Below are positions 11,180 to 22,749 of a stretch of DNA of 64,000 nt, piece by piece. The position numbers and the translations under genes are program-made. The stretch spans positions 186,001 through 250,000 of the forward strand of contig LVLI01000202.1 of assembly GCA_001687465.1 (NCBI GenBank). Reading direction: 5' to 3'. Within the stretch, counting starts at the first letter, position 1. Each line of letters starts with the position of its first letter. The notes beneath the pieces are model-generated. The model did no database searches. It was not told the DNA's origin and saw only the letters and a program-made list of their open reading frames with translations. This stretch comes from Halocafeteria seosinensis (Eukaryota > Sar > Bigyra > Bicosoecida).

Positions 11180-12143
11180 CGTTTATCTTTATGCCTATGT
11201 TTGTATCAAATGCTTGAGACAAGTACAGCCCACTGTGAGTCCCTTTCTCAACACAACCACAACAATGCTAATGACAATCACTATACATCCCACAACATAT
11301 AGTCATCATTCACAACAACAGGAAACGGTGTAATCAACCAGACTCGGCATAGCTTGAAGCTTGCGAGTCCCCGCGCCAAATTTCTACCGTGTTCGACATA
11401 GAGAGAGAAATAGAGTGGTGTGTCAGCAGATGTTAAGCAATATGCGTCCCCCCTAACATTGTCTATTGTTAGAGACTTTAGGGTTTTGGATGAGGCCCCT
11501 ATAGCCTATAAGTTACGCTCGTTCTTCGAACGTGGTCCATTACGTGGATGACTGCTAGAACCGCCAGTCTGTAGTTTCCGAAGGCAACAATGACGTTTAC
11601 CTACGACGTGCTCTACAGAGGTCCTCCGGAAACCATGTTGACAGCATACGATCCATTCGCAAGGGATTTGCTGTATGAAGACATTCCACACTTACAAATG
11701 TCGTGTACCAACATGTCCTGAAATGACGGCCCAGGTGATACCCTACTCATGAGTTGGATATGGAGTGGTGAACGCACAACATTAGGCTACATTTGGTGAA
11801 TTGGGAAGCCAAACGTGCGCCATGCGGCCTCCGTAGAAGCAACATATCTACCACATACCACGGCAGTAGCCATCGACTAACTACTCTTGAAACAACTTGC
11901 GGGAGTGATGGAGAGTAGGAAAACATCCTCAACCTTGCAGTCGGTATTTTGTGTACCTCATCAGTGTCATCCGATTTCAGGTTCGTCAACATATGGCGAT
12001 CGAAACTACATAAGCGTTTGTGCTTGCTCACACCATCAGACGCTGGAGCTACGTTTGCGTTTCGGAGCTCGTCGTGGGTAATCTGTCGCAAACTCACTTG
12101 AGGAACGCCTTGCCACAGTGAACAGTCCTGCATATCATTCATA
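11180..12143. other. Intergenic, nothing recognised
   Basis: This follows the SSNA1 start on its 5' side. A 131-residue minus-strand open frame (11747-12142) and smaller ones show no family resemblance or convincing exon joins. An AC-rich run around 11240-11330 is the only compositional feature. The SSNA1 promoter should lie in the first few hundred bases. Confidence 0.5.
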
Positions 12144-12367
12144 TCATCTATTTGCCCCTAAAAAATTCAACTTCTCCTTTGCCTTAAGTAATTCCGCTCG
12201 GAAGTTAACTGCAGTAAGAAACTGAAGAGCACCATACTGGTAGTCTTACGAATGCTTTTAGGGGCTACTTGGCTGATCCAAAACTCCTCCACTGATGAAT
12301 GAACAAACCTTGCATTAGATACTCCGGTATATCTGAACAAACCTCCAAACAGCTTCAGAGATGGCAT
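12144..12367 (-). CDS. Possible small two-exon gene, unrecognised
   Basis: An ATG at 12365-12367 (minus) opens MPSLKLFGGLFRYTG. The second half, in another frame, reads YGALQFLTAVNFRAELLKAK and ends at a TGA (12144-12146). The two parts need an intron ending at the acceptor CTACCAG. A GTATCT donor after the RYTG codons gives an intron of about 87 nt in correct phase. Shorter donors also fit, including GTAGCC with an intron of only 32 nt. The product would be about 45-65 residues, amphipathic and basic, of a size typical of small mitochondrial subunits, but I do not recognise it. The coding-like flavour of both halves is the only support. Confidence 0.3.
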
Positions 12368-12370
12368 TTG

Positions 12371-12452
12371 GGGTCGGCTCAGGGCTCGACTCGCGACTCA
12401 CAGCGTCGAGTCGAGGACCTCGAGGTGGTTCACCAACTCGAAGAGCCGACCC
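12371..12452. repeat. 82-base foldback element with nested stems
   Basis: GGGTCGGCTC (12371-12380) pairs perfectly with GAGCCGACCC (12443-12452). Inside, CTCGACTCG (12385-12393) pairs perfectly with CGAGTCGAG (12407-12415). A third, imperfect stem (GAG.TGG / CCA.CTC, 12422-12439) closes a TTCA loop and overlaps the palindrome ACCTCGAGGT (12417-12426). The whole folds as a closing stem enclosing two hairpins. It resembles a tRNA in size but lacks a D arm and a proper T loop. It ends 3 bases before the start codon of the doubtful small gene and could be a structured RNA, a 5' UTR element or a DNA foldback. Confidence 0.6.
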
Positions 12453-12680
12453 GTGTTTGAAATTATTAGGGAGGGAGGGATAGGCATACAAGTTGGGCTA
12501 CAACCGGCCGTAATTCAGCGAGACCAGATTTGTGAACGTCAGGAAGGTAAGTATTGAAACTTAGTGGTCCCAGTACAAAGCGTACGATACATAGCATTTC
12601 GCTGGTAGCGTTGTGTATTCTGTAATTTATACGAGCATGTTATTCACGTGGAGAGGGGCATCCGTCGACATATGGACAGC

Positions 12681-13333
12681 TTAAATCATGGATACAGTCT
12701 CTCCAATCGGTCCTTTCTCGCAGACGTAAATACCATCTAAGAAACGACGGATATCCTTGTTGCGCACAAGACAGCTATCGTGGATAAGTGCGGCAGAGCG
12801 CGATACAGCTTCGACATCGTTGCCCAATAGTTCGATTTGGTCTTTAACGTTCTCAGAAAGCTTCACGGAAACACCGGGGAATGCTTTGATTCTTCGTACC
12901 ATACGCTCACCCAACACGTTGCGGATTTCCACAGTATCACTCTTTTCGCCAGTTACGTTCACTGTCATGGGGAAATGTGCGTAAGCGAGGCGCATCTTGT
13001 AGCAGAATCCCTTGCTGACTCCAGTCATCATGTTTTCAATGTGAGCGGTGAGGGTTCTAAGGCAGGCAATTTGCTTTCTGATTCCGAACCACATATCAAC
13101 TCTCAAGGTGTGCTTTCCTAACTTTTCAATGGCACAAGTCAAATGACGGAAGTCACGTTTTAGGGTTCCACGAGGTCCAGTGACAGTAACCTGTCTGGCT
13201 TTGACCTTGACGTCGACTGTGGCAAGGGAAATACCAAGATTGATTGCGATCACAAAAGCTAACGGCGCACATGTACATTAAACATACCTCCTTTCGGAAC
13301 CTTGACGTAGCGTGAGTTTAATACCTGCTTCAT
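12681..13333 (-). CDS. RPL9: 60S ribosomal protein uL6 (RPL9)
   Basis: Two exons on the minus strand (13288-13333 and 12681-13216) give 193 residues, the normal length for eukaryotic RPL9. Exon 1 encodes MKQVLNSRYVKVPKG, and a phase-1 GTATGT intron of 71 nt leads into VDVKVKARQVTVTGPRGTL. Conserved blocks VTGPRGTLKRDF, YAHFP, VEIRNVLGE, GNDIE-like GNDVEAVS, and KDIRRFLDGIYV are all present. It binds 25S/28S rRNA near the factor-binding site of the large subunit. An acceptor-like TTGCTTTGCAG on the minus strand about 35 bases upstream of the ATG suggests a 5' UTR intron, common in ribosomal protein genes. Identity is certain. Confidence 0.97.
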
Positions 13334-14722
13334 CTTGCTACTCTGTTAATGCTAAGTCCCCAATGGTCTGCAAAGCAAGACAGCGACGAGGTTAGGTATC
13401 CATCGCGATGGAGAGCGCTCTTCACACTAGTCGTCACCGCACAGGAAGGTTACTTCCTACCAGGCAGAATCCAAATGTAAAAATGCAACATATCATCCAT
13501 GTTTTCATGATGATTAAGCTCGGCCTTTTTGTTGTTTTTCTCCGGGGGAACCATAAGGGGGAGGGCCTGCTTCCCTCACTTCCGCCACCCCAACCCTTTT
13601 TGCTCCCCACAGCAGCCCCTGGACTACGAACCGTGCACCCTCCCACTGGCACCCTATCCGTCCTTCCCTCAATAGGGACCCTTTACACCAATGTGGTCGA
13701 TATGAAGCAAACGAAGAGGATTAAATGACTTACGTAAATCACGGAACTTCTAAATATCAGAGGCTCCACGTGAATAATCTGTAGGAGCGAAAAAATGGCA
13801 GAAATCCGCGGTAAGCGACACCAAAAGGGAAACACGACCTCCAAGCTATATTGTTGGGACTAGTCGAAAGACCAAATCGAGACAGAGAGCAATCCTGTAT
13901 GTAGTGGACACGATAGAGTGGACACTTACCATGCACCTCTCCAAACACACTCCGAATCGTAGGTGTTTTCGGCACACATTTTTCGGCATTCTGAAAAAGT
14001 AGCAAGAAAGATTGCTGTGTCTTTGCGGTTCGATTCTGGACTTTTGATTGCCTTAGAGTCCTCGAGATAAACGCATTGCCAAGCGAGTTAGATGTGACGG
14101 ATGATAACACTATCACTATCATTGCTCTATCGAAATATTACCTGCTTTAGACGGACCACTGATTCCCTTTTTGTAGGGGAGAGGGTTGTGAGGCAACTTG
14201 TGCAAGGGAAGTTATGGTATGGGAGATACAAATACAAGCACCCACGATTACAAGGTGTAACAGCCGTCGTTGGAATGGATAAATGAGATTTGTTGGGACA
14301 TACTCCTCTGCCTTGGACAAAAGCCTCTGTAGTGAAGGGTCCGAGGGAGGCAAATTCGTCCTGCTGCGTTAGACGAAGTGGATATCATTCGACGGAAGAA
14401 AATAAAACAAATTTACTCTACACACATGATATACTTGCTCTTTGATACTGGTGATCTTTCCCATCCTTGACGGTATGGATGGAGTTGAGGAGCTGCTATC
14501 ATCTCAAGCGGAAACTTTGAGCAGCGGACGCCGTGTCGGCCATCGTGTCAGCCCCAGCTACCAATTGAAGCTATTCAAGCATAATTTTTAGGGTTGATAC
14601 AGTCACAACAGCGACGAACCATAAAACCAACATTTCTCTTTTTTGCTGTCCGTATAGCAAAAAGCAGGTAATCTTGTACTTTTCTTCTCAGTCACTTTCG
14701 CAAAAAGTCCAAACTAAGAACA
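13334..14722. other. Intergenic between RPL9 and the SABATH gene
   Basis: The RPL9 promoter and the 5' region of the SABATH gene lie here, arranged head to head. A pyrimidine-rich run spans roughly 13560-13680. A 121-residue minus-strand open frame (13757-14122) contains a good acceptor (CTACTTTTTCAG) and a GTAAGT donor, so a noncoding or short spliced transcript is possible. No protein family is recognisable. GGTTCGATTC at about 14027 looks like a tRNA B box, but the flanking bases do not pair. Confidence 0.5.
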
Positions 14723-16413
14723 ATGGGATCTGAAAACATGGCAAGCCGCGAAATGCGCGGCGGTGGCTTCTACACCAAGGTAAGAGTCGTGTTTCCTTCC
14801 CCATATACAACTCACCTTGCCAGTGGACTTAGACGTGCGCGAAGAAGGGCACGAAGCAAGGGAGTGGCTTCGGTTTGAGCTCTTGTTCTTTTACCGCGGG
14901 GAGACTGCAGCCTTTACACACACAAACACTAACTAAGTGAAATACGGCAAGATTCACTCCTTGTGCTTGTAATGTGCTCCGCAGGCCACCAAGGGATGCT
15001 TCGATGTAATCGCCAACGCAAAGGTAAGGAAAAGCAGCTGTTCGTCCATAGATGCCCTTGTTCTGCAATCCGCGCCTGGCTGCCCCCTTACAGGACATGG
15101 TCATGGAGCAAATGGAGAAAGCTACGATTCCTGAGGGAAAGGAGCCATTCACTATAATGGATTTGGGGACTGCCGATGGTGGCACTGTGATGGTAAGAAA
15201 CCATGTTGGATGGGCAATAACTAAAATAGTGCTTCACGATGCAGAATCCACCACTCTGCAGTATCTAATGAAGGATATCTTGGACAAGCTTCGCAGTCGA
15301 GACCCCAGCAAGGAAGCTGTCATCATCTACGAGGACCAACCGACCAATGACTTCAAACCCCTATTCCTCATGACCCAAGTAAGTCATTTCCAAGCAGAGA
15401 AGTCGCTAGAAATTGCCGAATTTACCCGTTATCTGTTTCCAAATGCAGGGCATGATGGAAGGCCCCGAAAGCTTCTTGAAACATCACAAAGGAGTCTTCG
15501 TTGAAGCTTCGGGCACCTCATTCTATGAGCAATGCGCCCCTTCGGAGAGTGTTCAATTTGAACTGTCCTTCACCGCCATGCACTGGCTTCGCGTAACTGT
15601 ACGTTGTAGTAGTGTGATGTGAGAGCTTTACAATTTTTACAGGACTGGCTTTTTTATATCATTTGTTGGAAAAATGTGCAGCCTGGAAAAATAGCCAACG
15701 CTTTGCATAGCTCAATGGCTACTCCTGAAGAACAAAAGCCATTCGTTGAACAGGCACAAAAGGATTGGGAACACAACCTTTTGCTGAGAGCCCGCGAACT
15801 GGCTCCCGGTGGAAGATGTGTATTCGTCAACTTCTGTACCGATGAAGCTGGGCGGTTCTTGGGAAACACAACAAGCGCCGGAGGTCCGAAAGTGCACATG
15901 CACGCTACGTTCAACCGCATTTGGAAACAAATGGCTGACGAAGGGAAGATCACTCAAGAAGAGTACAAGAATACGAACTTCCCGCAACACTACCGAACCG
16001 TGGAAGAGTACAAAGCCCCGTTTGAAGATCCAAACTCTGAAGTTCGCAAAGCTGGACTTCGTCTTGAAAAGATCGAAACGAAAATCACACCTTGTCCGTT
16101 TGCTGCTGCCTACAAGAACGGAAAGTTCGCTAACGGAGAAGAATTTGCAAAGGAGTACATCCAAACTCTGAAGAGCTGGAGCAGCGGTGTTTTCCTGACT
16201 GGCTTGAGCGAGAAACGTTCTCCGGAAGAAAGACAGGCTCTAGTCGATGAGTTTTATGGCAGGTACGTGTTTTATCCGAATTCTCTCGATTTCATGCAAC
16301 GTATATGCTAAGTGGAACGTGCGGTTTGCAGGTATGCCCAAGAAGCAGCCCAGAGCCCAGGTGACCACGGAATGGACTTCGTCCATGCTTACACAGTAAT
16401 CCGTAAGGAGTAG
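14723..16413 (+). CDS. SABATH-family carboxyl methyltransferase
   Basis: Seven exons (14723-14779, 14985-15023, 15094-15192, 15262-15378, 15449-15598, 15682-16262, 16332-16413) give 374 residues, the usual SABATH size. The SAM-binding motif is MDLGTADGGT, followed by IIYEDQPTNDFKPLF, EASGTSFYEQC, FTAMHWL and NALHSSM, in family order. SABATH enzymes methylate carboxyl groups of small acids such as salicylate, benzoate, jasmonate or farnesoate; the Trp of the HWL motif lines the substrate pocket. The substrate here cannot be read from sequence. Intron 1 (205 nt) is longer than the others. The exon 3-4 junction uses the second of two possible acceptors, because the first brings a stop into frame. 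At the exon 5 end a GTAACT donor six bases upstream would also keep frame. There is no signal peptide, so a cytosolic enzyme is expected. Confidence 0.92.
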
Positions 16414-16547
16414 AGTACAACCTGGAAAGAATAAGCACAACGACTGACCCTTTTACTTGTTTAGGTTGTAGCCGAAAAGTAACCATACCCTGCCAACAAC
16501 AGTCTATGCAGCCGATTGCATGCCGTGCTTCATTGTCCGGTAGCGTG

Positions 16548-16568
16548 CTTGGGTTACCCAAGTTGGGT
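16548..16568. repeat. Overlapping short palindromes
   Basis: CTTGGGT-T-ACCCAAG (16548-16562) overlaps ACCCAA-G-TTGGGT (16556-16568), so the same ACCCAA segment can pair to either side. It lies about 135 bp past the SABATH stop, in or beyond its 3' UTR. Function unknown. Confidence 0.5.
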
Positions 16569-16702
16569 AGTCAGTGTTGGATTCCAGCCCAAGACCTTCA
16601 CATCCAATACCAGGACACTGCCAAGGTAGAATAATCAGATGATAGAAGATTGTTGAATGTTCTCAAATTAGTAGCGATATAGGAGGTAGTGTATAGAAAG
16701 AC

Positions 16703-18205
16703 ATGTCTCATAAACGAGTAGCTCCCTCGCCTCATGCACATTTGCGGGAGACGTCAGCTCCTCTCGCGAAAGGAGCAGCGTCTGGAGGAAGTGGACGGGA
16801 GCGCATAACTAGTCGAGCAAGCAGCCATACAGTTAGTTCTTCCCGTTCTGGGGCACATAAAAATGGAGGAGCCTCGCTCTCAGGAGCAGCAAGCTCGTCA
16901 AGATTCCCTCATAAACACCTGTTCGAAGGAGGTGAGATGCCTTCCGGTGGAAAACAACAGAGACTAATGGCCAGAGTTCATCACCAGTTGATAATTTTTC
17001 AAGAAATTGTAGCTACGTTAGACCGCACTGAGCAATTAATGAACCCAACTCTGAGTACTGCGCCGGTAGATGCCGCGGCTACGTTCGCTCCTACCCGTCG
17101 ATGGACGAGTTCTTCTGATCCTATGCACAATCAAGATAACAAAGCGAAACAAGTAAACTGGGGCCTGCTAACAAGGGATAGAGTGGATCAGTACTACAGG
17201 GGACATTTATATACAGAAAGTAGAGGGACTACAGAGGAATCTGCTATCAAATCCCAGCACTTTACACGGGTCAGATTTTATTGTTACCTGTGCCTCGCGA
17301 TGGGTTTGACTGGCCCTTTATCAACGGAGCACCATAAGGCTCTCGTACAAGGATGCTTAAGACTCTTCAAGGAATACAAACATTTGCAGTTGTCTTTCGA
17401 CCTGAAGACAAGAGACTTAAGGCGATTAGGACGAAAGGTAACTACACAGAAGTTTCTCTTCTTGAGTGTTGATCCCATTTAGCTGTGTTGTTCGCAGAAC
17501 CTAGATGCTGTCAATTTGAAGAGCTGGCTACGCATACGGATGAATCCTTCCCCGGTTCAGTTACAACCGTCTAGCTTTTCAGCGCTCTCCGTGAACACGC
17601 AGTCCGTGTACCCCGCTATTGGAAGGACTCTCTCGGTATCGTTACTTCACGCCGGGGAAGAAAATAGCCCTGTGTTACCTCAACCTGAGCAGTCTCTGAT
17701 CCAAACAGATTCTCAAGAAAATGATGGAGTGAGCACAGACAAGAGTCTTGATTTCAGTGGAGAAGCCTCCCTCAGCACGTCTGAGATGCCACCCAATATG
17801 TCATACAAATACCTTCGAATTCCTTCAATGGTAAGCCCACTGTCTCTATATTTGAAAATGTTCTAAGTGACACTAATTTCTTCTAACTTTTACAGCCGTT
17901 GTCCCCGTGGGATAGTGGTTTCTTCCGAGTTTCTCCCTCTCAATGCCTGAACTTTCTGCTTCGTCCTTTTATCCAATTGTTCAAGAGACTTCTGCACGAT
18001 GTGTCGTCCGGGACGTTGACAGAGACAGGGACAAAACACAACGAGGAGCTTTGTCGTCTCGTTAATGTAAGACTGAGGCGGAGCAGTTTTTTCTGAACTT
18101 TTACTGTGACGGGACAGTTTGATGATTTTGCTTACGATGCAGAAGTACATACTAGAGCCGTTTCTCGTGGAATTCGCTGAGATGTCTCGCATGTCAACCA
18201 AGTAA
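16703..18205 (+). CDS. Unrecognised four-exon protein
   Basis: Exons 16703-17437, 17498-17830, 17896-18066 and 18143-18205 all join in phase 0 and give 433 residues. The first 90 or so residues are Ser/Gly/Ala/His-rich and disordered. A helical region follows (residues about 90-250), with motifs such as LMARVHHQLIIFQEIVATLD and NWGLLTRDRVDQYYRGHLY. A Ser/Gln-rich linker leads to a second helical end containing LLRPFIQLFKRLLHDV and YILEPFLVEFAEM. There is no signal peptide or catalytic motif. The intron phases and the consensus donors and acceptors make the model good, but I do not recognise the family. Confidence 0.75.
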
Positions 18206-19181
18206 AGTGATAGCCGACTAGGATAACTAGTGGCCCCACGTCATTATCGACGAGTTTGGTGGAATGATTACACCTTACAGCATTGGTTGCACTTACTCGA
18301 GTCTCTGCCGGCCTACGTGTCTTTAAATTTGTGGACCACCTGCGCAAGTCAGGTCGCTCTGGAACTCACTGTCTATAAATACTACGGCATCGACGACTGA
18401 GGTGCGAGAACCTTCAGACGAGAAGTTAGCGTGGAGTTGCGAATTAATTTCCTTCGCGGCACCGTTTGTCTGCCATCATCTAAATTGGTGGTCATTCACC
18501 ATTTGTGAAAGTACGCTGCTTGAGCTTCGCGAAGAGTGATGCACACACAAACACAGTGACAGCAATATTTTATGAAGAAAAGTTCTAATGATGTGGTAAT
18601 AAACTTACCGGATCCTCTTAGGAATGAGTGATTGGTGGCTGAAGAGGTTTCCACAGGAAGTTTCCTCCCTGTAGCAACTCGGGGTAGTTCTTGGGATACG
18701 TGTAAACCTGTAGTCTAGACTTTTTAGAACTAATGAGCAGAGTTTTGTGGTATATTTGTACCATGCGTGTTCAAAATGAACGCGCGTCTTGGCCTCGCAC
18801 AGACTGTGTGACAGACAGGGACGTTTTGGTGGTTGTCCTACTGTCAGCGACTCAACGGACATGTGCGACAGCTGTTGTAACTCTGGCTTCATGCCTTTCG
18901 CCTTTCCCATAGAAGATATCAATCACCAATGGATATCAACGTTCGCCCTTTTGGTTAGGGCATTCACCACTCTGTACCTGTGAATAGTACAAGAGGGCCC
19001 TCCAGAGGTCCTATATAGCCGGTTAAAAGATCTCCGGAGCCGACCGTTGAAGTTAGAGCAGCGGTCCATGCACTGCCGTTCGGATTGCTGTGTATGTCGA
19101 GCATTTCATCCTCCCGAGTTTGTTGGCTGTAAGGAGACTAGCACACAGTTGTCATTCGATCGGGATTGAAAAACATAGACG
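18206..19181. other. Intergenic upstream of the phosphodiesterase gene
   Basis: Nearly 1 kb with only short open frames. GAGGGCCCTC near 18990 is a 10-bp palindrome, and TATATAG follows shortly after, roughly 170 bp before the phosphodiesterase ATG; a core promoter role is possible but unproven. Nothing else stands out. Confidence 0.45.
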
Positions 19182-22100
19182 ATGGAGGGGACGTCAAGTG
19201 AACCTCCACCGCCACCAGTGGTAGGTGTGGAAGACAGTATGAATGAATGTCTTCCACTCTCATTTTGCCTTTTTTTGTTGTTGCAGGAGAGCAATGTCAA
19301 TGTGGACATCAATTTCTACTTGAGACTGTTGAAGTGCAATACTCTATATGGTAAGCGAGACACAACAGTTGCTTGTCTCAAACAGCTCGTACTTCCCCCC
19401 ATATGGTTTCGTGGAGGGCTTCAATGTGTATTCAAAACTCTTTTCTGAGCCGTATGCAGACGCTGCTGATGCCATTCTCTCTGAAGTGCTCACTCAAAGT
19501 GGTGCGGATGGCGCAGTATTATTCGCGCCTCATTCTCCTGGGATGCAGGAGCTCCATCTGGCGCTCTGCAAGAAAAAGGAGATGGAAACAGGGATTCGGC
19601 TCGAAGCCATCAATGTTGAAGCAAACAGCCCCGAATCCTTCAGTTTAGAGCGAGCCGCACAACTCGGCACCGTTATGCACATCACGTCGGCCAATTCGAA
19701 GATGCTACAGAAGTCATTCGCGCAGAAGCACATTGATCCTAATGTTAACATGGTGTCAATTCTCCCCGCTCGATATCAAAAGTTCAAGGGAGTGGTTGAA
19801 CTCTTTTCGAGACAAGCTGATCATGACGTTCCAGAAGAGGAGGCCTTAAATAATGTTTGCGCTCATGGAGCGGTGGTGATCAGTCGTTTACTACAGCTTG
19901 CTACGGCTCAATCCTTGAAATACCGCTCCGAAATGATGATGCAGATGGTCCAGCATATTTCGAACGCTCCCAAGCAAGCAGATGTGATAGAGCTCATTAT
20001 TCAGTCCGCGAAGGATATGCTGGATGCGCAACGCGTAACTCTCTTACTGGTCGATTACGAAAACCGACAGCTTATAATTACGAGGTCTATGGATGCTGAA
20101 GGCACGAAGATTCCATTGAAGAAGAGTAGCATTGCGGGATATGTGGCGAAAACAGGCAACGCACTGAATATTTCTAATGCTTATGAAGATGATCGATTTG
20201 ATCCAACGGTCGACAAGAATACAGGCTTTACTACTAAATCAGTTCTCTGTGTTCCCGTGCGAGATAGCACCTCGTCTGTTGTGGGAGTTATTCAGGCTAT
20301 CAATCGCGTTTGTCCCTCGTCTCTGAATGGTATCCATAAACAAGAGGCTCCTGATTGGGTTAGTTTTCCTGAGAATACGGTTGTTCCACAGTCTCTTCGA
20401 CATCAAGGATCATGGCCATTCACTGACGAAGACCAGACTCTCGTAATGACGCTAGCTGGTCATGCAGGAATATCGCTGCAACGTATTGAGATGTGTCACC
20501 AGTCGGAGCGCCAGCGAGAAGTCAACTCTGCGGTGTTGGACGTCGTTAGAGACGTTGCATCGGAAACGGGTAGTTTGCAGGACTTAATGCATCGAATTGT
20601 GAACGCTTCGTATAGGATCACCGACGCCGAAAGAGTAACTTTGTACCTCGTCGACCAAGCACGGCAAGAGTTGTGGTTAGCTATCAGCAAGGACATTGCT
20701 GGCAAACGGATCCCGCTCGGTCGTGGTATCGCCGGTATCGTGGCCCAATCTGGAGAGACAATACTCATTCGAGGTAAGATATGATAAAGCATCTAACTTG
20801 TTCATATATTCCTGTACACCTTGTTCGACGTCTTGTACAGATGCATACGCTGACCCCAGATTCAATGTGGACATTGATAGAGAAACGGGTTTTAAGACCA
20901 GACAAATCCTATGCGTGCCAGTTTCAATGATGCCATCGGAGAATCCCATTGCAGTTCTGCAGGTCATAAATAAGCGAAATGGGAAAGAGTTTACTGATGA
21001 AGACTGTGACGCTATGGAAGCATTTTCCTTGGAAGCTGCGGTGGCTCTGAAGCGCAAATCCATGGACGCCATCTTCCTCCGGATGCTTCAGCATGTTGGC
21101 TCTCAGTCAGGACAAAAGGAGCAGGTGGTTGCCGATAGTAACATAAAAGGTACATGGAATAATGCAAAGCGGCTGGGTGCTCACGCTGAAGCGGAGAAAG
21201 AGTTCCAGGTATCTCTGTTAGAACTTTTTAGCGATGAAGTGACCTCTGCGAAATTGCATAGCACGATTAAATTTTCATGGGTGAGCACTTCTCCTCCTCG
21301 AAAGACTCACGAATTTAATGAGAGCGCGCTATACAGTCAAAGTAGTGTTGATTCAGAACATACTTCAGGGCCCGTAAAGACTTTTTCTTTCAATAGGAAC
21401 GCAAGTGAATACTCCCTGTTGGGCTCGCCTGAACCATCTCGGGACGACTGGGCAATCCACAGCCAAACCGAAATTGAAGAAAGCGACCCCATTTTTTCAT
21501 GGGAGACCAACATCTTTGAGTTGGACAGGAAGGAAATGAAGAGTATGGTCTACAAAATGTTTCAAAATTTTGGGTTATTTAAAAGGTTCGGTGTCACACA
21601 AAAGAAGTTCATCTCATTTGTGGATCGTGTAGAGTCCCTATACCATGAAAACCCGTAAGTTTACCGAGTCTCTCCTAGTCTGCATAGGCAAAACTTAGTG
21701 GAAAATTACCCGTATGTCTCATTGCAGCTTTCACAATTTTTACCATTCCGTATCCGTGCTCCATGCCGCCTTTATGATGGTTTGTAAGACCAAAGCCTTT
21801 CGGTGTCTGAGCTTTTTGGACATATTAGGAGTGCTGATAGCGGCTCTCTGTCACGATATTGATCATCCTGGGCACTCGCAAGCGTATGAGATCAATATAC
21901 GGTCTGCTTGGGCCATACGTCACAACGATGATGCTGTGTTGGAGAGGCACCACGCACACACGACCTTTGAGACTCTTCATCGGGAAGACTGCAACATCCT
22001 GGGAAACCTATCTCGATCGGAATACCAGCATGTCCGCAAAGTCATAATAACAGGTATCCTAGGAACAGATATGTCAAAACACTTCTCCTTAATACAGAAG

Positions 22101-22749
22101 CTGTCGGAGCGCGCAGCTGCATTTTCCGAGAAAGTTGCTGAAGAATTCTCCGATGCGGATTCCCCTGAAATAAAGCGAAAATCAAGTTCCATTGATACAA
22201 CGTGGTCGAAGCGTCGCTCGGTTGTTAATATGCAGAGACTTCGCGAGCGTCGTGCTAATTCTGTAGATGATACGGATTTCTTGACGACCCTTCCTTTTGA
22301 TAGAAATGTGGATGAGCATAGATTGCTTTTGTTGGAAGCACTAGTGCACACAGCTGACCTGTCTGGACAGGCATTCCCTCCGATGGTAGCAACCATTTGG
22401 GGAAATGCGGTAATCAGTGAATTTCAACAAGAGGCTGAAAAGCAACTCAACGCTGGGTAAGTGTGTCTGTTGTGTTTCTCTGGTCTGTTTGCTCCTGGTT
22501 TATCGAGAGTGAAATCGTTACAGGTATGAGCCGCCACCGTTTATGAAAAACTTAGAGACCGAACTGCAACAGAACAAATTGCAATCCAGTTTCATTCTCA
22601 ACATAGTCCTGCCACTGTGGGAGCAAATGGATGAGCTGCTACAAGACTTGAATACTCCACTACAGAATTTAAGACTGAACCATCAATTGTATGAAAAGAG
22701 GATACGCGATGTGTCTGTGTCTAGTGACGATCTCACAGATGAAAGCTAG
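19182..22749 (+). CDS. GAF-domain cyclic nucleotide phosphodiesterase (class I)
   Basis: The 3' exons are clear: about 19379-20773, 20841-21654, 21728-22456 and 22524-22749. A short first exon (19182-19220) and a second (from 19287) precede them, for about 1,085 residues. Two GAF domains lie at 19950-20310 and 20540-21060, the second with RFNVDIDRETGFKTRQILCVPV. The catalytic domain has FHNFYHS, CHDIDHPGHSQ, HTADLSG and the purine-contacting Gln of LQSSFILNIVLPLWE, so all metal ligands are kept. It hydrolyses cAMP and/or cGMP; GAF domains in this family bind cyclic nucleotide or mediate dimerisation. A Ser-rich insert (about 22150-22260) interrupts the catalytic domain. No membrane segment is seen. 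The exon 2 to exon 3 junction is unresolved: the obvious GTAAGC donor gives the wrong phase, while a weaker GTGCAA donor, or a shifted exon 1 donor, restores it. Confidence 0.92.

Noticed and set aside
11747-12142. 131-codon minus-strand ORF upstream of SSNA1
   Set aside because: No recognisable sequence, no splice partners and a composition unlike the coding regions nearby.
12371-12452. tRNA-Sec or another tRNA in the foldback element
   Set aside because: The size is near, but there is no D arm, the inner stem has nine base pairs and the loop lacks a proper anticodon arrangement.
14024-14042. tRNA-like B box GGTTCGATTC
   Set aside because: The flanking bases cannot form a T stem and no A box lies upstream at the right distance.
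13757-14122. 121-codon minus-strand ORF with an internal acceptor and donor
   Set aside because: No protein family or consistent multi-exon frame could be built; kept only as a possible noncoding transcript.
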